DNA from: Erythrophleum ivorense
Lineage: Eukaryota > Streptophyta > Magnoliopsida > Fabales > Fabaceae
DNA: 64,000 nucleotides
Assembly (NCBI GenBank): GCA_026724425.1
Contig: JAIUCV010000005.1
Location: forward strand, 32,709,784 to 32,773,783
Reading direction: 5' to 3'
The notes under the pieces are model-generated. The model was not told where the DNA came from. It was given only the letters and a program-made list of their open reading frames with translations, and did not search any database. This document shows, in pieces, positions 1 through 10,910 of the stretch. Numbering within the stretch: position 1 is the first letter of the stretch; each line of letters opens with the position of its first letter. Made by a program: the position numbers and the translations under genes.

Positions 1-1688
1 CACACTTTGGTGAGTTTGGTCTAGATTGGTCTACATATAGCAATTCATAAGGCAAATTAACTTATTATGATACATTTTAGGTCTTATTAACTTCATTTAA
101 TCCTAATAGAACCTAATGTGAAAATTAAAGCTAGTTTATGTCCCTTAAGAGGAAAATCTTAGTTTTCTTTTTCTAGACTCCAAACTCTCACTTAGCATGA
201 GCTATTTAATCCTAATGAGACTCATTTGGACCATCATAGGCTTGATTACATAAACCTAAGACCAACTTGCTTTTTTAAACCTATTTGAATCCTAAAATTT
301 TAACTTTCAATTTAGGGTTGCTAAATTGAATCTAATGCTTCTAATAGTGTTAATTCCTATCATCTAAGCCTCTCAAATCATTAGAACCCATCAAAACACT
401 CCTTAGGTACCCTAAACCTCTCTTGGCTGAGACCATGACCTAAGAAGCAACCATGGCAATTTTGTTCATTTCCTTTGGGATTTTGGCACATATGGAAGAT
501 CTTTAGCCTCTCTCTAATTTAATTATGATCTCATATAGTTTAAAATATCCTCTCAAAGTTTCAAAACTCTAAAGGTGCAATAGAAACCCTAAACTCCCTA
601 AATTGCATTCTATTGCCTTTTAATGGGTTCTCTTTGTTCCATTATATTCTCCACACTCTTAAACCTCTATTTTTGCCATGTTTTAGCCTAAATCTTATCC
701 CCTTAATGGTGTCCTAGGTCTAGTTGAATCATAAGGATAATGGAAGAGAAAAGAAAAGCATGGTTTCTACTTAGTATCATACTTTGTTTTCTTCCTTACT
801 CAATGGAGATTCTTATAGTGAAATTGGTTTCTTCAAAAGCTTTCCTTTCCCCAAGAGTTTAGCCACCGAAATGCTTCTTTCAAAAAGCTAAAACCATCAA
901 TAGAGAGGGCTTAAAGAAAAAAAAGAAGATTTGCACATGATATACCGTAAAAATGTGCATAGTTACGTTTCTTACCTAAATAACTTCCTTTTCCACCTCT
1001 TTCTCCCTTCTCTTGGTGCATTTTTCAACTACCAGTCTCGTGTGTTTTTTAGTGTTCTAACTCGGTTTAGAGGTGTTAGTGGCGTGGTTGATCTTATATA
1101 AAGGAAAAAGAAACATTTTAAATTAATTACAAAAATTTCTGTTACATCCTGTAAGTTCAATTTCTTTGTTTGAACTCATTTTGATTCATTTTTTAGAACT
1201 GTCTTTTTTATATGAAAACTTAGGTCCTCTAGTTTATTAAAAACATTTATTTCCAAATTTATGGGTTTAAATCCATACATAATGGTTTGGTCAAAATCCA
1301 GGTCAATTAACAAATAAAATTACACATCGGAAAGGTTTTAGTTATTTTGATAATTTCTATGATTTTCAAGGCCTCAAGAACCTTAGTGGACTTAATTTTA
1401 CCATTTAAAACTTTATTTTTTAAGTTTCTAAAAATTTGCCCAAAATTATTATTTTGCTACTACCCTTTTGATTTAGTCTGTTTAGTTATTTTGGTTCTAG
1501 TTTATGCCCTTTCTTTGTTTTATAACTTCATTTCTTGATACTTAGATTAATATTCTATCCTTACTTGACCTTATTTTATTTTATTCTAAGGCCTTCTTTT
1601 ATTATCTTACCAATTTCAGTTTAGTTTTAGAAGGACTGAATGTTAAACTTCCACCATTAGCATGCACCAATAATTTGGATAGTATTAA
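1..1688 (-). mobile_element. LTR subfamily B, partial copy cut by the left window edge
   Basis: This stretch has no credible gene. It aligns by eye, in the same order, with 41500-43319 and, inverted, with 18173-21243 and 62402-63935. Shared landmarks are ATTTTCAAGGCCTC near 1363 and TTTGCCCAAAATTA near 1434, both also found near 43030-43110. I read it as the end of a long LTR whose other end lies outside the window. Its right border is uncertain because a family-A LTR is inserted there (duplication ATTAA at 1684-1688). Sense strand is inferred from the other copies. A short frame at 1347-1538 is hydrophobic by base composition only and is not a gene. Confidence 0.55.
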
Positions 1689-4672
1689 TGTGACACCTTA
1701 ACCTCTAGCTCATACCCAACGTGCCCTCTAGCCCATATGGGCGGTGCAGAACTCATAAGGGAGACTCTTTCCTCTACCTTATGCTTACTCTCTCCATGGC
1801 ACTATGTGTGGGTAGGGCTCCACTTAGAAGTAATATGGACCGGTTGAGCTCTCTCTATCCTTCCTCATGCTCAATTACTCTTTTGAGACTTATTTCAATC
1901 CCTACTATATGCTTTAAACTCATGGAAAGCAAAAAGGGATTAGAGACATGCATTTTCGCTATGGGCAGATTTTGCTTCATCTCTGGGCTAACTTTGGAAA
2001 TTCATAACTAAATGTAGAAAAATCGTATCTGCATGATCTGGATCATTCTAGAAAGTTTGAGACGTCTAATTCATGCTAAAAATACTTAGAAGTCTCAATC
2101 TCTCACTCATTCTGCGTTTGACATCGAAATAGTTCACTGGTCAGAGGGGACTTCTTTGCTGTCACAGTTTACTGATATGGACTTTGAAAATGTCTAACTA
2201 ATTCCACAAAAATCCAATGCTCATAAACTCTATCTCTATGGAAAGATGTGGATGTTAGCTAGAGGATAAAAATATCTCCAGATCAGTCCAATAAGCCAAT
2301 TCCCCGGAAACCGATGAAACAGTACCTCGGGTCTGGTTGGGGGTCTGATTCTGGGCAGGAACTTTGACATTGCATAACTTCCTCTCTAGACCTCTAAATG
2401 AGGTACTTCCAGTTTCTACAAGTCACTGTGACCATCTAGTTTCTGTGTATAAAATTTCGTAGCCATTGGACTACGTTTGCCCCTCGGATGACATGATTTC
2501 AAAACTGACCAAATGAATAGTGATTTTCTGAAATCCGAATTTCTGATGTCAACTTTGAATGCTCATAGAAAATGCTATAGACCTCTAAATGATATGAACT
2601 CTAGCTTCCCAGAAAGCTCTAAACATACTCTAGTTCCATGTCAAATCTCATGGCTAGAAGAGGTCACATGGCTATTCTATGACATCATGTGCAAAATGGC
2701 CCTTTCTTGGCCAAAAGTGTGGCTAATGGGGTCCCATCTTAAGTTTTCTACTTCTGTGACTCTTTGAGCACATGAGAAAGCATCTATAGGAGCTATCAAT
2801 CATGCCTCAAGTATCTAATAACTTAGATTGAGGAAACTCACTACCCCATGCCCACTTATGCACCCTTATATACTAGGCTATCATGGATCATTTCTCATTC
2901 AACCATGCTCTTTCATTCATCTTAAAGCTCATTCTCATACATTCATCATTAATACATACATTGTCTTACAAAATTTGTACATGCTACATCATATACATCA
3001 TTTACATCTCATGTACAATTCTCATATACAATGTATTACGAAAACTTTACATTCTTCTTCATCTCTATCCCTAGCTTCATGCTTGTTGGTGGTTGCTCCC
3101 ATCCCTAATCTCACTTGGGCCACCTGGCATGGTTGGATGGTGGAGAGGGGGGTGAGATTTGGAGAATCTCAGTAGTTCAACTCTCATTCAAACATACATA
3201 TATTGCATGCAACAAGTCTCATTATGCATGTATGGCATGTTAGCATATAAAACATGATGAACAACATTTAAAACATGTAAAATGGCCATGGATAACATTC
3301 ATGAGCTCGTTGAGTACTTGGATCGGCCTCACCCCTTCCCTTATGGCTTTTGGATTTGCCTTCCCCTACTTTTAGAGGTACTTAGACTCACCCTTACTCT
3401 TTGGGAGTTAACCTCATTTTGGGAGACATGGCTCAACCAACTTAGGGCTTCGGCTCATCCTCACCTCGGCTATAGGGTTATTGGCTTTTCCATTTCCTCA
3501 AGCAAACCAATCAAGCATTTAAAACATCATCTCAATCATATCACATAGTCATGTTAACACACTTCTCATAGCTCATATCATTCATACACACAAGCAAGAC
3601 AATGTAAACACACAATTATGCATGAGAGAAAGTGGAGAGAACTACCTTTGTTGTCTATCTACTACTTGCTCTGTCAATGGTCTCCTCCCTTGTTGATTTC
3701 ACAACAACTTCTAGATGGGAAAGTTCCCTCTTAAGCCTAACCACACAAAAGCATGGAATTAATACCTTACTACTCAATTCTTAAGCTAGGGATAACTTCT
3801 AATCAGCTCTACTGAGCTTCTCACTCTAGGTTTCTTCCTCACTTTAGGGTCCATTAGCTATCCCTCTCTTTTCTCCACTCTTAAGAAAGGGGAAAAGCAA
3901 GAAAGAGAAGACTATATACTTCTAATCTCTCTCAAGAATGGTTTCCCACTCTCTCTCCTCTGAACCAGACTCAATACCTCACCCTTTCTATCATCCAAAC
4001 CGTAGGAAAGAGGGGAAAAGGGGAGAAGGGTAGCTTACTAAGAGGAAGCCATGAAAATTCATACCTTTCTTGTGCTTTCCTCTTCTCTTCAGCTTCTCAC
4101 TCTCTCCTCCGCCCTTTTCTCTCTCCTAAGACGAGTTAGAGTCGGTTAGAAGAAGAAAGAAGAGATTTGAAAGCTTTTAAAAAGTCAAATTCTCTTTTCC
4201 TCGCTTTTCTGGACCGCTCTCGCTATAGCGAGTTAGTGACCTCGCTACGGCGAGCTCGTGTCTGTTCCAGACTTCTGCCTTCGCTATGACTTCGCTACGG
4301 CGAGATCGTGTCTATTCTCGACCTTCGCTATGGCGCCGCTATGGCAAGATCGTGTCTGTTCCAGACCTCTGCCTTCGCTATGGCGTCGCTACAGCGAGCA
4401 ACTCCCTGGTCTCTATATGGAATGCCATACTCGCTATAGCGAGGAACAATTTTGCTACGGCGAGCAACTTACTGGTTTCTGTATAGAATGCCGCACTCGC
4501 TATAGCTAGGAACATACTCGCTACGGCGAAGAGGCATTCTCGCTATGGCGATTCCATATCTCGCTATGGCGAGAGGACTTAGAAAATTCTCAGCTGTTCG
4601 AAAATTTTCCAACTTTCTCTTTTCTTGTTCTTTTCTCATTTCTTTTCTATTTTCTTTTTCTGGGTTGTTACA
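1689..4672 (-). mobile_element. Solo LTR, family A (copy 1), 2984 bp
   Basis: The element begins TGTGACACC and ends GGTTGTTACA, and is flanked by a perfect 5-bp target duplication ATTAA at 1684-1688 and 4673-4677. TG...CA ends plus a 5-bp duplication with no internal region identify a solo LTR left by LTR-LTR recombination. Three more copies lie at 6444-9334 (inverted), 14156-17160 and 24103-27035. The length (about 3 kb) suits large-LTR Ty3/gypsy lineages such as Tekay/Del, but no coding part is present to prove it. Because TGTAACA and TGTTACA are inverted repeats, the sense strand is inferred: a palindrome array and then a TTTTTAAAAG sequence follow the end at 4672 when read on the minus strand, as U3 and TATA would. 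Frames inside (for example 2513-2767, 3282-3548) are not genes. Confidence 0.88.
4213..4575. repeat. Array of about 13 TCGCTATAGCGA-type palindromes
   Basis: Within the family-A LTR, the 12-mer TCGCTATAGCGA and variants (TCGCTACGGCGA, TCGCTATGGCGA, TCGCTACAGCGA, and half-sites) recur about 13 times in 360 bp. Spacing is irregular at about 15-45 bp, with intervening phrases such as CTCGTGTCTGTTCCAGAC also repeated. The core is self-complementary. The array is CpG-rich inside an AT-rich element and lies about 100-460 bp from the LTR end. Reading frames here that spell repeated LWRRYGE-like peptides are by-products of the repeat. Confidence 0.9.
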
Positions 4673-4749
4673 ATTAAACTGCCAAAAAGGTAGGGGATCA
4701 TTTTGCAAGTTGTTATACTTCTCTAATTTGTCAAACCAATTTTAGCTTT

Positions 4750-5275
4750 TAAAAGATCTCAATACCCTGAAACAAGATCAAGGGCAATTTGTTTATGATT
4801 TCTTAGCCAAGATGGAATCTAATTGAGATCAAGTAACATCTTTTGAACCATCATTCAAACGTGTGATGTCGATCCCTCTACATATGTCATGTATCATAAT
4901 CAATTAAGGTTGATTCAATTTTTAATGGTCCTTACTAATGACTATAAGCTCATTCGAGCTTCTTTATTACACCAAAGTCCCTTACCCACTCTAAAGGATG
5001 CACTTCCCTGATTGAAATCCAAAGAAACTTGGTTGGGACTTTTAAGGCATAATACTCAAATAGCTTTGTTGTGACTAATAGAAATTCCACAATTTGTTGT
5101 CGGTGCCCACAATCAACCCATACTTTTACTAAGTGCTAAATAGATTGAATGTCACACTTGTAAAAAGAAAGACCATATAGCCATGAATTGTCCATCTTTA
5201 ATTTACAAATACTATAAAAAAATAAGGCATGTTATTGAGAAATGTCCTACTTATCCATATAAAGCTTATTAGAGT
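4750..5275 (+). pseudogene. copia Gag remnant with zinc knuckles
   Basis: Translation with tolerated stops gives Gag-like text such as KQDQGQFVYDFLAKM around 4768-4815. A zinc knuckle follows at about 5150-5195: CHTCKKKDHIAMNC, that is C-x2-C-x4-H-x4-C. A second degraded knuckle (CKYYKKIRHVIEKC, second Cys lost) follows at 5210-5250. The knuckle binds RNA in packaging. In-frame stops are frequent, so no functional protein is expected. Confidence 0.75.
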
Positions 5276-5689
5276 AAGATCAGTCTTGTACTAAACAATT
5301 GCCAAAGTTTGCTCTTTCCACCACTTCTATTGCTATTAATGAGATACCTACTTGATTATCCACTCAGCCATTTCTCTATGATGATCTTGAAACTCTTGTT
5401 AAATAGCTTCTTTCTAGTACCTTTAATGCACTTACTACCTTAATTGCTCCATTAGGTGCCTTTTATTGGTTCTTTGATTCTACTTGTTACAATCATACTT
5501 CTTAGTCCAAATTATTTTCTTCCATGTCTTTTAGTCTTACTGCTTAGTCTATACATATTGCTGATGGTTCTTTTATGCTATTAGTCACATTAGTTTTGTT
5601 TCTTTGCCTTTTCTATCTTTACATGAGACATATATTGTCCTTACAATCAACTTCAATGTTATTTTTGTTAGGCAATTGTGATCTTGGTT

Positions 5690-6438
5690 ATGAGGTTGTC
5701 GTGCAAGATCCAAAAATCGGATGAATCATTGGAATTGGGCTTAAGGTTGAACAACTTCAAGCTTGCTTCCTTGTATCCTTCATCTTCCACTCACTTTGAA
5801 TTGTGTGTTGTTTCCACTTCCTCTCCTTTAGATTTATTGCATCAATGCCTTGGTTAAACTTCTCTTAGTAAATTATACCCTTTATTTTCTAATGGTTCTT
5901 TAGGCATCATTACAAATAAGTATTTGCATTCTATTTCTTGTTAGATTGCAAAACAACTAACTTTATCACTTAATAAAAATATTTCTATTTCAAATTTCCC
6001 TTTTTACTTAATTCACTCTGATATTTGAGCTCCTTCTTCCATTCCCTCTATGGATGGTTCTTGATATTTTGTGCTATTTATTAATGGTTATTCTCAATTT
6101 ACTTAGATATATATGATAAAAAGTCAACTAGAATTGCCTTAAAATTTACTTTTACTATTATGATTCAAACTCAGTTCTCTATAACTCAAAAGTTTTTGTC
6201 ATGATAATGCCATGGAAAATTGTGACTTCAAACTTCTTAGTTTTCTTGTTAAATAGGGCACTCTCTCAGTATTCATGTCCTTACATATCTCACCAAAATA
6301 GTCATACTAAACAAAAACACCATCATATTCTTGAATCTATTTGTGCCTTCCTTATCTCCTTTTCTTGTTTAGAGCATTTTTGGGTGTAAGTTGCTATCAC
6401 TGTCATTTATGCTATGAATTGTGTTCCCTCCTTTGTCA
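5690..6438 (+). pseudogene. copia GAG-pre-integrase / integrase N-terminal half, truncated by an LTR insertion
   Basis: Recognisable pieces are VQDPKIG-stop-IIGIG (about 5700-5740, the copia phrase before the integrase zinc finger), LLHQCLG (about 5838, matching the HxRLGH region), and DIWAPSS...YFVLFINGYSQFT (about 6022-6105, integrase core start). The frame is broken by several stops. The sequence stops at 6438 where a family-A solo LTR begins, and resumes after 9339. Confidence 0.75.
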
Positions 6439-6443
6439 TTAGT

Positions 6444-9334
6444 TGTAACAACCAGAAATTTTTTTTTTTAAGTCTTGAAATTTTCTAAATCTGCTAGCTA
6501 TAGCGAGAAATGGCCTAACTATAGCAAGAGTGCTTGTTCGCTATAGCAAGAATGCTTCTAGCTATAGCGAGTTCGGGTATCTTATACAAAAATCAGGGGA
6601 TCTCTCTCAATAGCGTGTGCTATAGTGAAAATAGGGGTCTGAGACTGATACGTGCTCGCCGTAGCGAGGGTTAGTTCGGAAAAGCATGAAAAAAGAAAAT
6701 TTTTCTTTTTAAAGAGTCCAGATCCTTCCCTTTCCTTTTAACTGACTTAGGCTTCGACCAAAATAGAGAAAAAGGCTGAGGAGAGAGAAAGAGACCTAGA
6801 GAAGGAAGGAAGAACAAGAAAAAGGTAAGCATAACTTGAGATCTTTATAGCTTTTCTTCTTAGAGTTTTGTTCTTTTCTCTTTGCCCTTTCTTTCTATGA
6901 TTTTGGTTGTTGAGTTGGCTTTGTTTTGAGCCTAAGTCAGAGGGGGAAGTGTAAAGATTTGAGGAGAAGATTTATGCAAAGGAAGAGCCTCTTGGAAAAA
7001 GCTTTATTTAAGATAACTTCTTTCCATTTTATTGCATCTTCACCCCTTGCTTTCCTTGAGTATGTTGGTTATACCAACTTAAGAGCTTGAGAGAGGAAGG
7101 AAGTCTGACCTAGAGCAAGCAAGAGATCCTTGAATTAGAGTGTGATAAGTTAAGAAATGCAAAGAAAGGAGAAGAAGAGTTGGTGAACTTCTAGAGAGAG
7201 AAAATCCCCTTGAATTAGAGTGTGATAAGTTAAGAAATGCAAAGAAAGGAGAAGAAGAGTTGGTGAACTTCTAGAGAGAGAAAATCCCTAGTTTCTTACA
7301 TATTTAGTGGGGTTTGCCTTGATGAAGAGCTCCCTAGCTTGTGAGTGTTTATTTGAGTTATAAGAGAGTAATTCCATGCTATTTGTTGTGTCTAGGCTTA
7401 AAAGAAGTAGCTTCATCTAGTTGTGATTGTGAGACCAAGAAAGGAGAAGAGAAATTGAAAGGGAAGGCTTATGTTGGCTTATAAGGTAGCTCTCCACTCT
7501 TTCTTGTTACATTCTTAGATGTATATGGTCATTGTATGTTTGTGTATGTGTTTATATTGTGAGACATGCCATTCGATGTTGCCTTGATACATTGGTACCA
7601 ATATACTTATGTTTTGGGTTGTGAAAATTGCTCGAGTGAGGTAGTGCCAAAAGTCTCTTGAGATGGGTGAGGTGGAGCCAAAAGTCCTTAAACCAAGGGT
7701 GAGGCCAATCCAAAAGTCCCAAAAATCGAGTGAGATTAGACCAAAAGTCCCTAGAGCTTATTCTTGGCATTGATATGATATTCGTGGCATGAAAATCATG
7801 TGTTGTGTAATTGTGAATGGTTTGCATACTTTGACTTGTTTATATGCCTTGATTGCTTCCTTGAATGAGTGTATGAGCTATTGAGATTCCATGAATCTCA
7901 CCCCATTCCCTCTCCCATCTTAACATGTTAGGTGGAGCTCAAGGAGATCAAAGTGCAAACCAAGGAGCCTAATTGAGTATGTATAGGCAGTTGTATAGTT
8001 TATTTTAGTTATTTTGATGTAAAGAGGTGCCAAAATGAATATGTACCTATGATTTTTGAGATGTAAATATTTGAACAAGTGTAAATGTATGTATAAATGA
8101 TATATAAACTATGTATAAAGCTAAGGTAATGGAAAAATGAGATTTGGTTCCTTTGTGGCTTGTATGCAATAGTGTACTCTTGCCCGTAGCATAGTAAGTT
8201 TAAGATGTATAATGATATAGATTACTTGGACATTTTATATATACTATTTTTATACTTTAAAACTTGCTCAAGAGGTGTTAAAGCATGTAGGAGACCATTT
8301 ACCCCAATTTTGAACCATTTATGATGTCAAAACTGTCAAATTTGTGAGCTTTGTCAAAGTATGACCAAATGAGTTCTTCTTGATATGCAATTTGGCATGT
8401 CTCTAAATCTTGTTGAGGGCTTCTTAGGAAGCTAAAGTGGGTAATATTTGGAAGTCTAAAAAAAATTTGGTAAATTGTTAAAGTTGGAAAATTTTTTGGT
8501 TTTAGTTATTATACTATGCAACTAGGTATGAAAATGAATCTATGTCATTCATAGACCAAATGATATTCAATTATTATAAAATTTTATGAGCATAAGCTAG
8601 ATATCTACAGTGACCTATACCAACTAGAAGCACCTCAATTGGAGGCCTGTAGAGGGAGAAAGAACTTTCTAAAGTTCTGTGTCAGCATTAGGGAAGCCAT
8701 CCGACCTTTGTTACTGTTCCATCAGTTTTCGAGGTCCCAAGGCTACTAAAATGATATGAACTTATTTTTTCCCTCTATTTAACATCTGTAGATTTCAAAA
8801 TTGGTATAGTTTTCCCAGATTGGATTTTTTTGGAATTAGTTATAAATTTTTGAAGTTCATGATAGCAAGCTACATCAGTACCAAGGACAGCTAGACCTCT
8901 ATCTCTTTTTCAATGTCAAAATGGTCCAAACGCTGAGATTGTGGTTTGGAATTATTTGTAGTGTAAATTTAACATCTAGGGCTTTCCAAAAAGTTATGGT
9001 TTGCTTAATTACCAATTTTCTAGAATTAGTTATGATTTTCCAAAGTTAGAGCCAAAAATTTAACTTTTAAGCCCATTTGAGAAATTGCATTTTCATGGTT
9101 TTTGGCTTCATATCCGTGGTTCATGGGTTTTTTTATGTTATGTATGAGTTGTATAAATGGAGTTTGAGTAGAGAATGTGAATGATGGGTTCACGGGACCC
9201 ACGGGGCAAAATATAAGCGTTTAGACCCTGACTTATAGCATTAAAATACCACGATTTTGGTCCTTTTCATTGGAAATCATATGGAATCAAGCCAAAAGGG
9301 AGATTAATTGAGGTTAAGACATTATAGTGTTATA
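6444..9334 (+). mobile_element. Solo LTR, family A (copy 2, inverted), inserted in the copia integrase
   Basis: This copy runs opposite to the other three. It begins TGTAACAACC and ends GTGTTATA, the last C of TGTTACA having become T. A perfect 5-bp duplication TTAGT lies at 6439-6443 and 9335-9339. On both sides the flanking sequence is copia integrase, so the insertion is younger than the copia element. The palindromes (GCTATAGCGAG and relatives) lie at about 6490-6670, followed by TTCTTTTTAAAGAG near 6700 and a purine-rich leader, consistent with U3, TATA and R/U5 read on the plus strand. Confidence 0.88.
7128..7287 (+). repeat. 80-bp exact tandem duplication inside LTR-A copy 2
   Basis: Positions 7128-7207 and 7208-7287 read the same, from CCTTGAATTAGAGTGTGATA through GAACTTCTAGAGAGAG. 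The other family-A copies show only one unit, so this is a private and probably recent duplication by slippage or unequal exchange. Confidence 0.9.
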
Positions 9335-9339
9335 TTAGT

Positions 9340-9610
9340 AATATTTCCCCTTTTAAGCATCTTTGTGGAACTTCTCTTGATTATACTATATTTAAAGTTT
9401 TTGACTGTGCTTGTTTTGTTCTTCTTCCACCTCATGAGTATACTAAGTTGCAGGCTCGTGCTCATCTCTATTATTTCTTAGGTTATGCCAATGATCATAA
9501 AAAATATTATTGTTGGGATCCTTTTTCTCAACGCATTCATATTTCTTGTTATGTCATATTCTGAGAGCATGTTATGTTCTCCTCATTGTTCAGTTTCCTT
9601 CCATTCCTTT
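9340..9610 (+). pseudogene. copia integrase C-terminal part (resumes after the LTR)
   Basis: Directly after the target duplication the plus strand encodes text close to the copia consensus: HLCGTSLDYTIFKVFDCACF, then VLLPPHEYTKLQARAHL and FLGYANDHKKYYCWDP, ending in RIHISCYVIF. This is the end of the integrase core and the GKGY-type region. It continues the reading broken at 6438, which supports the nested-insertion model. Stops follow after about 9560, and the linker to RT (9610-9890) is poorly conserved, rich in Ser/Pro/Leu. Confidence 0.75.
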
Positions 9611-9889
9611 TACTTCATCCATTATTTTCATTAAACCTTCTATTGATCTTTTCCCTAGTGAACTAGGTATTAAGTCCTCTAGTAAGCTCCCTAGCACTTT
9701 TGATGTTACGCCTCCTTCCAATGGTATTGTCACCCTTTTTAATCTTGCACCTAACATGCCACCTTTAGATTGACACACCCAAGTATGAACTCTTCCTTCT
9801 TATCTTTATGACTATCATTGTTTTTCTATTATTCTTCTTTTGCATGAACCTCCTATAAAGAAGCTTCTAGTAACCTTCATTGGTAATAA

Positions 9890-10905
9890 GCAATGCAAGA
9901 TGAGTTACAAGCTTTAGAGAAAACTCATGCTTGGTTCACTTCCTTTTGACAAGACTCTTGTCAACTGCAAGTGGATCTATAAAATCAAATTCTAATAGCT
10001 CTATAGAAAGAAATAAAGCTTATTTGGTTGCTAAAGATTTTACTCAAGAATATAGCATATCCTATGAAGAGACCTTTGCACTTGTTACCTGCATTACCTT
10101 TCTATTCGAGTCTTTTGGCCATTATTGTAGCTCGACGATAAGCCCTTCATTAGGTAGATGTCAAAAATGCTTTCCTTAATAATGATTTAAGAGAAGAGGG
10201 CTATATGCATCCCTATCCAGGGTATGCTCATCTAGCAAACAAAGTATTTGACTCCATCATGCTTTTTGTGATCTCAAGCAAGACCTACGAGCTTGGTCTA
10301 TTAAATTCAATTCCACTATCAGTCAACTTCTCTTCTCTTCTAGCCCTTGTTATTCATTTGTAAGACTGATCATGGAATTTTTTTATTGCTCTTATATGTT
10401 GATAATATGATTATTACAAGAGATGATCCAATAGATATTATAGAACTCAAATATTTTCTTAGTCATGACTTTAGAATGAAGGATTTTGGCAATTTAAACT
10501 ATTTCTTAGGCTTGAAGTACTCTCTTTTGATGATGGTGTATATACATATATATATATATATATCTCAGTCCAAATGTGCCATTAATTTACTTTTTTGGGC
10601 TAATCTATCTAACAATAGGACTAAATCTACTCCTTTTGAACCGAACATCAAATTCACTTCTTAAGATTGCACTTTATTAGAAAATCCTACATTTTACAAT
10701 TAGTTAGCTAATAATCTCATCTATCTCACTATCACTCGTCCTAACATTGCTTATGCCATTCACATAGTTAGTTAGTTTATGGCAACATCTTGTACCACTC
10801 GTTATATAGTTATCTTACATATACCTTGATATGTTAAAGGTATATTGTTCCATGGTCTTTATTTCTCTACTAGTTGTTCCTTTATTCTATCTCTACTTTG
10901 ATGTT
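9890..10905 (+). pseudogene. copia reverse transcriptase and start of RNase H
   Basis: Recognisable blocks are MQDELQALEKTHAW (9893), KTLVNCKWIYKIK (frameshifted, about 9950), IERNKAYLVAKDFTQEYSIS (about 10005), FALVTCITF, and LLLYVDNMIITRDDPIDI (about 10392). The last is the catalytic YVDD box with Asp changed to Asn, a G-to-A change that removes a metal-binding residue. NYFLGLKYS follows. A (TA)n run at 10541-10563 interrupts the next block. The RNase H start HGLYFSTSCSFILS lies near 10850 and the text stops at 10910, where another LTR-like element is inserted. Dead by several independent lesions. Confidence 0.8.
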
Positions 10906-10910
10906 GATTG

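Noticed and set aside
1721..2011. Similar frames of about 95 codons at 1721-2011 and 14188-14475
   Set aside because: They resemble each other because both lie at the same place of family-A LTRs; substitutions and indels do not respect the frame.
4258..4509. Open frames with repeated LWRRYGE-like peptides (also at 16829-17059 and 26596-26811)
   Set aside because: They come from translating the palindrome array inside solo LTRs; the frame changes between copies and no conservation of the peptide is seen.
4213..4575. CRISPR array
   Set aside because: Units are 12-bp palindromes at irregular spacing with repeated rather than unique spacers, within a plant retroelement LTR.
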